Origin: Holophagae bacterium
Lineage (GTDB): Bacteria; Acidobacteriota; Thermoanaerobaculia; Thermoanaerobaculales; Sulfomarinibacteraceae
Reading direction: 5' to 3'
Assembly (NCBI GenBank): GCA_030637505.1
Contig: DAOWGJ010000171.1
Span: 1 to 11,557, forward strand
DNA: 11,557 nt
Under the pieces are notes generated by a model that searched no databases, was not told where the DNA came from, and worked only from the letters and a program-made list of their open reading frames with translations. Of the stretch, positions 6,122 to 11,557 are shown piece by piece (the stretch's first letter is position 1; the number at the start of each line of letters is the position of its first letter). A program made the position numbers and the translations under genes.

Positions 6122-8155
6122 ATGGATAAGAAACGACCCAGTTTTCATCGCCGAGATTTCGTCAAGCTGCTGGCCGGAAGCGCCGCCGCTACCGGCTTTT
6201 CGATCCCCCTGACCTCATGCGGGCCGAGATCGACCGCCGCGGGCAAACGCGTTATCGTGCTGGGCCTCGACGGCCTCGATCCAACGATGGTCCAGGCGAT
6301 GATCGACATGGGCCGTGCCCCCAACTTCAAGAAACTGGCGGCGATGGGCTCCTTCAAGCCCCTCGAAACCACCATGCCCGCCCTGAGCCCGGTGGCGTGG
6401 TCCTCCTTCATCACCGGCATGAGCCCCGGCGGCCACGGCATCGTTGATTTCACCGTCCGGGATCCCAAGACCTACACACCACAGTTCTCGATCTTCGAAA
6501 ACACGCCCCCGGACATCGCCATTAATCTCGGCGATGTCGAAATCCCAATCAAGGGCGGCGGCCCGGTCTGCCTGCGCAAGGGCACGCCATTCTGGTCCTA
6601 TCTGACCGAGAGGGGCATCCCCGCCTGGATCTCCAAGATCCCGACCAATTTCCCCGTCGATGAGACCGCAACCATGGCAATCGCCGGTATGGGCACGCCC
6701 GATCTGACCGATTCCTACGGGTCCTTCAGCTATTTCACCTCGGACACCTGGGAGCACTACCCCGACATCTCCGGCGGCACCGTGCACTATGTCGAGGTCC
6801 GGGACAATCGGATTGACGCCGAACTCCTCGGCCCGGAGAACGCCTTCGCATCGCACGAGGAGGGCAGCAACGACCCTTACGCCACCAAGGCCAAGGCGCC
6901 TTTCACGGTCTATATCGACTCGGAGCGTGATGTCGTCCGGCTGGAGGTCCAGGGCCGCACGGTCATACTCAAAGTCGGCGAGTACTCCGACTGGATTCCG
7001 ATCGACTTCGAGCTGATACCCTTCGTCGCCAATGCCCGGGGCAACGCACGGTTCCTGGTCAAGGAGCTGAAACCCCATTTCAAGCTCTACGTCACCCCGA
7101 TCAACATCGATCCCACCGATCAGGCGGCGCCTGTGACCTATCCCAAGGAACTGGGCGCCGAGATCGCGCGCGACATCGGGGCCTTCTGGACCAAAGGTCT
7201 TCCGTGCGACACCAAGGCCTTCGATTACGGAATCCTCAATGACGAACAGTACGTCGGACAGGCGCAGATCCTCCTCGAAGAACGGATGGCGCTGTTTGAT
7301 CACCTTTACTCGCGCTTCGACGAGGGCCTGTTTTACTTCTACGTCTCCTCGACCGACCAGGACGCCCACATGCTGTGGCGCAACATGGACCCGACGCACC
7401 CCAAACACGCGGAGTCGGACATCCGCTATGCCGGCTATCTCCACCATCTGTACGAGGAAATGGACAAATTGGTCGGCAAGGTCCTGCCGGCGGCGGAAGA
7501 CCCGAACACCCTGGTGTTGATCTGCTCAGACCACGGCTTCGCACAGTTCGGACGGCAATTCCACCTCAATACCTGGCTGCGCGACAACGGCTACCTCGCA
7601 ATCAAGGACACTGCAAAGAAAAAGGAAGAGACGACGATTTTCGACGTCGACTGGTCCCAGACTCTGGCCTATAACATCGGATTCAACGGCCTCTACCTCA
7701 ACCTCAAGAACCGGGAAGGCAAGGGCATCGTCGAGGCCGAGAAGGCCGGCGAGATCACGGCTCGCATCTCCCGCGAACTGACGGCTCTCAGCGACCCCGA
7801 AACCGGCGTACCACCGATCATGCGGGTCTACGGCAGGGACGAGATCTACAAGGGGGAGATGGTCAAGGACATGCCGGAATTGCTGGTGGGATTCCATCCG
7901 GGCTATCGGAATTCCTCACCATCGGTTCTGGGCTCCACCGGGCAGACAACGATCGACCTCAACCCATGGGCCTGGAGCGGCGACCACTCGATGGCCCGCG
8001 ACGCCGTCCCGGGATCTCTGTTCTCGAGCCGAAAGGTCGCCAAAGCCAACCCGTCGATCCTCGATCTTCCGGTGACGATTCTGGAGTTCTTCGGAATCGG
8101 CAAGCCTGAGCAGATGGAAGGCTCGTCGATCTATTCACCCAACAGGACCCTGTAG
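6122..8155 (+). CDS. Tat-exported AlkP-superfamily phosphohydrolase/phosphodiesterase, putative lipoprotein
   Basis: Predicted 677-residue protein. The N-terminus has a twin-arginine motif (HRRDFVK, residues 9-15), a short hydrophobic stretch, and LTSC ending at Cys33, which fits a lipobox; a Tat-exported lipoprotein is inferred. The mature part is a type I phosphodiesterase/AlkP-superfamily domain resembling COG3379: VIVLGLDGLDP (44-54; Asp50 metal ligand), PALSPVAWSSFITG (86-99; Ser89 aligns with the nucleophile Thr/Ser), SSTDQDAHMLW (409-419; Asp412, His416), ICSDHGF (467-473; Asp470, His471) and SGDHS (619-623; His622). The full two-metal site therefore appears present. Residues about 200-340 are a large insertion between these motifs and may shape the substrate pocket. 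Substrate is unknown; phosphodiester or phosphonate-type head groups are possible. Start ATG at 6122 is preceded by GGAGGA; an open extension to 5972 is rejected since it would bury the Tat signal. It stands alone, divergent from ileS and convergent with the kinase gene. Confidence 0.9.
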   Translation: MDKKRPSFHRRDFVKLLAGSAAATGFSIPLTSCGPRSTAAGKRVIVLGLDGLDPTMVQAMIDMGRAPNFKKLAAMGSFKPLETTMPALSPVAWSSFITGMSPGGHGIVDFTVRDPKTYTPQFSIFENTPPDIAINLGDVEIPIKGGGPVCLRKGTPFWSYLTERGIPAWISKIPTNFPVDETATMAIAGMGTPDLTDSYGSFSYFTSDTWEHYPDISGGTVHYVEVRDNRIDAELLGPENAFASHEEGSNDPYATKAKAPFTVYIDSERDVVRLEVQGRTVILKVGEYSDWIPIDFELIPFVANARGNARFLVKELKPHFKLYVTPINIDPTDQAAPVTYPKELGAEIARDIGAFWTKGLPCDTKAFDYGILNDEQYVGQAQILLEERMALFDHLYSRFDEGLFYFYVSSTDQDAHMLWRNMDPTHPKHAESDIRYAGYLHHLYEEMDKLVGKVLPAAEDPNTLVLICSDHGFAQFGRQFHLNTWLRDNGYLAIKDTAKKKEETTIFDVDWSQTLAYNIGFNGLYLNLKNREGKGIVEAEKAGEITARISRELTALSDPETGVPPIMRVYGRDEIYKGEMVKDMPELLVGFHPGYRNSSPSVLGSTGQTTIDLNPWAWSGDHSMARDAVPGSLFSSRKVAKANPSILDLPVTILEFFGIGKPEQMEGSSIYSPNRTL

Positions 8156-8223
8156 GACATAGGCCGCCAGAGCGGTCGAGAGTTGGCAATAAACCTCGGC
8201 CTCTGCCCAACAGGCTCCTAGTT

Positions 8224-8306
8224 GATGCGCTGCGCGCATCCGGAGAATTCAATAAATGATATCTGCGCGCAGCGCCCTAGCGAGGCGCGTGGGCCGGATT
8301 GGCCCA
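8224..8306. terminator. GC-rich inverted repeats between convergent genes, possible bidirectional terminator
   Basis: The 208-bp gap between the phosphohydrolase and the kinase contains several stems. GATGCGC(TGC)GCGCATC spans 8224-8240. A perfect 12-bp inverted repeat, GCGCTGCGCGCA (8227-8238) and its complement (8264-8275), has a 25-nt loop and competes with the first stem. GCGCC/GGCGC (8272-8276, 8284-8288) and TGGGCC/GGCCCA (8290-8295, 8301-8306) follow. None has a proper T-run, so termination is inferred from position between convergent genes. The rest of the gap shows no gene. Confidence 0.45.
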
Positions 8307-8363
8307 TTTCCATCTCCCTTAAACCAGTTCGTGATCCTCAGAGGGCCAATACGGTACGCGCAC

Positions 8364-10496
8364 CTAGCTTTTCTCCTTCTTCCCCTCCTCGTCATAGCCG
8401 TAGTGGTAGTAGGAGTAGTAGTAGGTCGAGTAGTAGTGGTCTCTTTCGATGTCGACGTTGTTCAGCAACACTCCGGCAACCCGCACACCACTCCTCTTGA
8501 GGACCCGCATCGCGTTGGCCACGACCTGCCGACGGGGACCACCGTATTTGACGACCGCCAAGACCATGTCCGCGTGTTGGGCGGCCACGACCGGGTCGGT
8601 CACAGATGCCGTCGGCGGCGAGTCGATGATCACCCAGTCGTAGGTCTCCCTGGCCAAGGCGAGGAGATCCATGAAGCTCTTCTTCCCGAAGAGTTCCGGG
8701 GGATTGGAGGGCAGCGGCCCCGAAGTCACCATGTCCAGGTTGGGAGACCCGGCCAAGCCGTGGATTACATCCTTGAGCTCACTCTCGCCCAGCACCAGAC
8801 TTGTCAGTCCGCGCTTGTTTTTGACCTTCATCATCCGGTGGAGCTTCGGCTTGCGGAGATCACCGTCGATCAGCAACACGCGGCTGCCGCCCGCGGCCAA
8901 GATCTTGGCCAAGTTGAATGACGCCGTCGTCTTGCCCTCGGATGGCACTGACGAGGTCACCAACAGGATCTGACACCCCTCCCCTCGAGCGGCCAGCATC
9001 AAGGCTGTCCTCAGGGTCTGGAATGCCTCCCTCAACGCACGGCTGTTGTCGTCAGTCAGCTTGGGCAGGGCCGCCAAGACTTCGAGGCCCAGGTGCCGCT
9101 CGACCTGGTCCGGCGTCCGCAGAGTGTGGTCCAGGAAGTCCAGTCCAAGCACCAAGCCGATGCCGAGAAACAGTCCCAGGACACCGCCGAGGGCGATCGT
9201 TCGCCTCAAATTGGGGCTGAACGGCCCTGAAGGGGGCGACGCCTTCTCGATCACACGAATGTTGTTCATCCAGGCGGTCACAGACAGGTCTGCCTCGTTG
9301 GACCGGGCCAACATATCCTCGAGGAATCGCTTGTTCTGAAGGTAGATCTCCTCGAAACGGTCGTATTCCAGGCTGGTCTTGGACAGTTCGATCGTCTCAT
9401 ACCTCAGACCCTGGATATTCTCGAACAGAGACTGTTCCCGCCGTTTGACGATGTCGAAACGGGTCTCCATCCCTATCCGCAGGGTCTGAATCTGGCGCTC
9501 GATCGCCTGGTCGATGCCCTCGAAGCGGGTCCTGAGCTCCTTGATCGCAGGGTGCCCCTCTTTGTAGGTCCCCAGCTTGTCCAGCAACTCAACCTCAACC
9601 TCACCCCGTCGCTGCAGCAGGCTGGAAATCGTCGAGTCCTCCAGCACTTCGGGGAAGGCAACTTCCGATACGTGTCGCGCCCTCAACTGATTGAGGGCAC
9701 TCAGCTTCGTCTCGAGACCGATCCGCTCGGCCTTGGCCTGGGCATACTCCTTCGTCAGAAGGTCGACCTGCTCCGTAATGACGTTTTTCTGTTCGTCGGC
9801 AAATACCAGACCGTCATGACCCTCCTGGAAGGACATCAAATCCCGCTGTGCCTCTTCGACCTGCGTACGCAGGGGGTCCAGCCGAGACTGGATGACCTCG
9901 TAGATCTTGCGGGTCTTGTCGATTCCGTCCTCGATGTTGGAGGCGATGTACTGCTGGACGTATACGTTGAGCCACTCCGCAATTCGATCGGGATCCCGCC
10001 CGACCATCGACAACTCGATCACATTGCTCTCCGACACCGGTTTGACCGTCAATCCTCCGAGAATGACACCCGGCCCCGGATTCCTTCCTTCGAACTCGGG
10101 GAGCGAGGCCAGTCCCAGCTGGTCCACGACCCGTTTGGCCAGCCGGTCGGTTTCCAGTACCTGAACCTGGTCAGAAATGTACCGATCCAGTTGCCAGTAG
10201 CTGACGAAGGCGTCGAACTGGTTGTTGTTGATCGAAGACGTCGGTTCAACGATCAGTTTGGTCATCGCCCGGTAGAGTTTGGGTCGGGTCACGGACCACG
10301 CCGTGGCCAACACTACCGTCGCGACCAGCACCGCCAGCACCAGCCATCGGCGCGACCACAGAAGCCTGGCGTATTCCATGACGTCGATCTCGTGACCCTG
10401 GTCGTCGGCCCATCCGCCCATGGCAGGCCCGTCTGGGGTCATTGGCCCCTGATCCGACGGTAACCACCGGTCCATTTCAATTTCTCGTTGACGCAT
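8364..10496 (-). CDS. Polysaccharide chain-length determinant fused to BY-kinase (Wzc-type)
   Basis: Predicted 710-residue inner-membrane protein for capsule or exopolysaccharide export control. After a short cytoplasmic stretch, the first membrane segment lies near residues 50-68, followed by a Wzz domain and a long periplasmic coiled-coil region (about 190-400), then the proline-rich SPPSGPFSP and a second membrane segment (about 432-452). The cytoplasmic kinase domain follows: EAFQTLRTAL, Walker A SSVPSEGKTT (about 515-524), Walker A' LLIDGD (about 541-546) and Walker B VIIDSP (about 622-627). The last 25 residues carry nine tyrosines, the autophosphorylation cluster of BY-kinases, encoded by TAG/TAC-like triplet-repetitive DNA. 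The GTG at 10499 is in frame, but AGGAGG (10501-10506) is better placed for the ATG at 10496. It starts 35 nt after the end of the NusG-like gene, so the pair is probably one operon. No export porin, polymerase, flippase or matching phosphatase is next to it within the window. Confidence 0.95.
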   Translation of the reverse strand: MRQREIEMDRWLPSDQGPMTPDGPAMGGWADDQGHEIDVMEYARLLWSRRWLVLAVLVATVVLATAWSVTRPKLYRAMTKLIVEPTSSINNNQFDAFVSYWQLDRYISDQVQVLETDRLAKRVVDQLGLASLPEFEGRNPGPGVILGGLTVKPVSESNVIELSMVGRDPDRIAEWLNVYVQQYIASNIEDGIDKTRKIYEVIQSRLDPLRTQVEEAQRDLMSFQEGHDGLVFADEQKNVITEQVDLLTKEYAQAKAERIGLETKLSALNQLRARHVSEVAFPEVLEDSTISSLLQRRGEVEVELLDKLGTYKEGHPAIKELRTRFEGIDQAIERQIQTLRIGMETRFDIVKRREQSLFENIQGLRYETIELSKTSLEYDRFEEIYLQNKRFLEDMLARSNEADLSVTAWMNNIRVIEKASPPSGPFSPNLRRTIALGGVLGLFLGIGLVLGLDFLDHTLRTPDQVERHLGLEVLAALPKLTDDNSRALREAFQTLRTALMLAARGEGCQILLVTSSVPSEGKTTASFNLAKILAAGGSRVLLIDGDLRKPKLHRMMKVKNKRGLTSLVLGESELKDVIHGLAGSPNLDMVTSGPLPSNPPELFGKKSFMDLLALARETYDWVIIDSPPTASVTDPVVAAQHADMVLAVVKYGGPRRQVVANAMRVLKRSGVRVAGVLLNNVDIERDHYYSTYYYSYYHYGYDEEGKKEKS

Positions 10497-10531
10497 CACA
10501 CCTCCTGGTGCAGAAGACCGAAGTGCAGATC

Positions 10532-11080
10532 CTACCGCACCATCGCGAGACTCACGACCGGAACCTCGACATTGGATTGACTCCGCAGTATCTCGATCAG
10601 CACTCGGGCTCGCTCCATTCCGTTGACGTAGCCGGAGAATACACCCTCGATTCCCTCAAACGGTCCTGCCATTATCTTGACCGCACATCCGTGGTCCATG
10701 CCCGATTCCAACACCTCCGGCAAGATATAGCCCCGGCCCCCTTCCTTGATGCGGAGGGCCTGAATGAAGGAATCCTCGACCTTGGCTACACGACCGCCGA
10801 AACTGAGCGCGTATCGAACGCCGGGACAAAAACGCACAAGGTTGTTGCCGCGACCACAGTGCCATCTGGCAAAGACGTACCCGGGGAACAGTGCCACCGG
10901 CCCACGAGGGGCCCTGATATGCCATGCGGGCTGCTGGTACAACGGGCAATAGGGCTCAATCTGCCGATCGATGAGGTTTCGGACGACCGCACGCTCCTGC
11001 TGAGGCTTGGTCCGAACCACAGCCCACTGCGCCTCCAACGGCGCGACACAGTCCACCTCAGTCACCGATACCATAGACAT
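10532..11080 (-). CDS. NusG paralogue, RfaH/UpxY-type transcription antiterminator
   Basis: Predicted 182-residue protein with a NusG N-terminal domain (about residues 17-112: WAVVRTKPQQERAVVRNL, LFPGYVFARW, VRFCPGVRYALSFGG) and a C-terminal KOW domain (about 128-165: VKIMAGPFEGIEGVF). NusG paralogues of this sort bind RNA polymerase and promote read-through of long operons, most often polysaccharide operons. Its partner here is the Wzc-type gene 35 nt downstream, matching that role. The frame opens at a TTG (11119), but that codon forms the -35 box of a strong promoter, so it cannot be the start of a transcript from it. ATG at 11080 is preferred, with ATG at 11074 as alternative; neither has a Shine-Dalgarno. 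It is shorter and more divergent than a housekeeping NusG and lies away from rpl genes, so the paralogue reading is favoured. Confidence 0.9.
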   Translation of the reverse strand: MSMVSVTEVDCVAPLEAQWAVVRTKPQQERAVVRNLIDRQIEPYCPLYQQPAWHIRAPRGPVALFPGYVFARWHCGRGNNLVRFCPGVRYALSFGGRVAKVEDSFIQALRIKEGGRGYILPEVLESGMDHGCAVKIMAGPFEGIEGVFSGYVNGMERARVLIEILRSQSNVEVPVVSLAMVR

Positions 11081-11089
11081 CGCCCGGTG

Positions 11090-11119
11090 ATTATCGCCGG
11101 ATGGACGATTGAAGGTCAA
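11090..11119 (-). promoter_or_regulatory. Near-consensus sigma-70 promoter of the antiterminator-kinase operon
   Basis: On the minus strand TTGACC (11114-11119) and GATAAT (11090-11095) are separated by 18 nt; each hexamer matches 5 of 6 consensus positions. The predicted +1 is the G at about 11083, only 3 nt before the ATG at 11080. This predicts a leaderless or near-leaderless message and explains the absence of a ribosome-binding site. Confidence 0.7.
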
Positions 11120-11174
11120 GGGAACGAACCCGGGATTTGGCGGCGCCAGAGGTTATTTGAGTTAGAATGACCCC

Positions 11175-11192
11175 GCCCTGCCCCCGCAGGGC
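11175..11192. other. Hairpin in the ahcY upstream region
   Basis: GCCCTGC (11175-11181) and GCAGGGC (11186-11192) form a perfect 7-bp stem with a CCCC loop, 28 nt before the ATG of the SAH hydrolase gene. A -10-like TAGAAT lies just upstream (11163-11168) but lacks a -35 partner. There is no T-run. The region does not show the conserved core of the SAH riboswitch. It could be a leader structure for ahcY or a barrier between the divergent genes. Confidence 0.5.
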
Positions 11193-11220
11193 AATTCTTC
11201 CGACGATGGGACACCAACAG

Positions 11221-11557
11221 ATGACGACTCAATACAAGATCAAAGACATCGCCCTGGCAGCATGGGGACGACGTGAAATCGAAATCGCCGAACAGGAAAT
11301 GCCCGGCCTGATGGCCACCCGCGCCAAGTATGGCCCAAGCAAACCATTTGCCGGCGCCAGGATCGCAGGCAGCTTGACCCTCCCCATTCATACCGCACTG
11401 CTGATAGGAACTCTCGGCGATCTCGGCGCCGACGTCCGCTGGGCCTCGTGCAATATCTTCTCGACGCAGGACCACGCGGCCGCCGCCATTGCCGAGAGAG
11501 GCATCCCGGTCTTCGCCTGGAAGGGCGAGAGCCTGGAAGAATACTGGTGGTGCACAC
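11221..11557 (+). CDS. ahcY: S-adenosylhomocysteine hydrolase (partial, N-terminal 112 residues)
   Basis: The frame starts MTTQYKIKDIALAAWGRREI and continues with EMPGLMATRAKYGPSKPF, GARIAGSL, DVRWASCNIFSTQDHAAAAI and VFAWKGESLEEYWWCT, matching the N-terminal substrate-binding domain of AhcY along its length. The enzyme splits SAH to adenosine and homocysteine using bound NAD, relieving product inhibition of methyltransferases. The odd part is residues 51-59: where the family reads (C/S)LHMT(V/I)(E/Q)T, this protein reads SLTLPIHT, so human H55, T57 and E59 correspond to Thr53, Pro55 and His57. The NAD domain and the remaining catalytic residues lie beyond the window. ATG at 11221 fits the family start; no strong Shine-Dalgarno is visible. 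It is divergent from the antiterminator gene. It may be a true AhcY with an altered site or a paralogue with another substrate. Confidence 0.92.
   Translation, partial: MTTQYKIKDIALAAWGRREIEIAEQEMPGLMATRAKYGPSKPFAGARIAGSLTLPIHTALLIGTLGDLGADVRWASCNIFSTQDHAAAAIAERGIPVFAWKGESLEEYWWCT

Noticed and set aside
6215..7447. 410-codon open frame on the minus strand opposite the AlkP-superfamily gene
   Set aside because: The sense frame carries every expected metal-site motif; the antisense translation is low-complexity and motif-free.
8130..8220. Imperfect direct repeat CCCAACAGG at the end of the phosphohydrolase gene and again about 70 nt later
   Set aside because: Nine bases repeated with weak flanking similarity is too little to claim a duplication or attachment site.
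11120..11220. SAH riboswitch upstream of ahcY
   Set aside because: Considered because of the gene identity, but only a simple 7-bp hairpin is present and I could not find the conserved riboswitch core.

Overview
The window is about 11.6 kb of GC-rich bacterial chromosome with dense gene packing. Eight protein-coding genes are supported, two of them cut by the window edges. Several hints point towards Acidobacteriota (Thermoanaerobaculia-like) or a similar deep-branching Gram-negative lineage: a secreted nuclease ending in a GFE-type C-terminal tag, a Tat-type lipoprotein of the AlkP superfamily, a NusG/RfaH paralogue next to a Wzc-type kinase, and extragenic palindromes. This placement is an inference from recalled family patterns, not a measurement.

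Region 1 (1-5805, all minus strand). Transcription runs from ileS (isoleucyl-tRNA synthetase), across a 140-170 bp spacer carrying two REP-like hairpins, into yidD (membrane-insertion helper), then a secreted endonuclease I-type nuclease with two duplicated lamin-tail-like modules, then a NUDIX hydrolase resembling CoA pyrophosphatase that runs off the left edge. The last three genes are 28-30 nt apart and could be co-transcribed.

Region 2 (5806-6121). This is a 316-bp divergent intergenic region. It holds a striking 67-nt palindrome built from 9-nt-period GTGGAC units followed by their reverse complements, and a ten-C homopolymer that falls inside the spacer of the best candidate promoter for the plus-strand gene.

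Region 3 (6122-8155, plus). A Tat-exported, probably lipid-anchored AlkP-superfamily phosphohydrolase (COG3379-like). It converges on region 4 across a 208-bp spacer rich in GC inverted repeats.

Region 4 (8364-11080, minus). A two-gene unit: an RfaH/UpxY-type NusG paralogue followed by a Wzc-type chain-length determinant and BY-kinase fusion. A near-consensus sigma-70 promoter lies directly against the start codon of the NusG-like gene, which predicts a leaderless or almost leaderless mRNA.

Region 5 (11221-11557, plus, divergent). The N-terminal 112 residues of an S-adenosylhomocysteine hydrolase. It is otherwise canonical, but three substrate-site positions (human H55, T57, E59) are replaced.

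No mobile element, CRISPR array, tRNA or rRNA was seen. The main points for follow-up are the altered active site of the SAH hydrolase, the lost zinc ligands at the IleRS C-terminus, the poly-C promoter spacer, the 9-nt-period palindrome, and the modular nuclease with its C-terminal tag.
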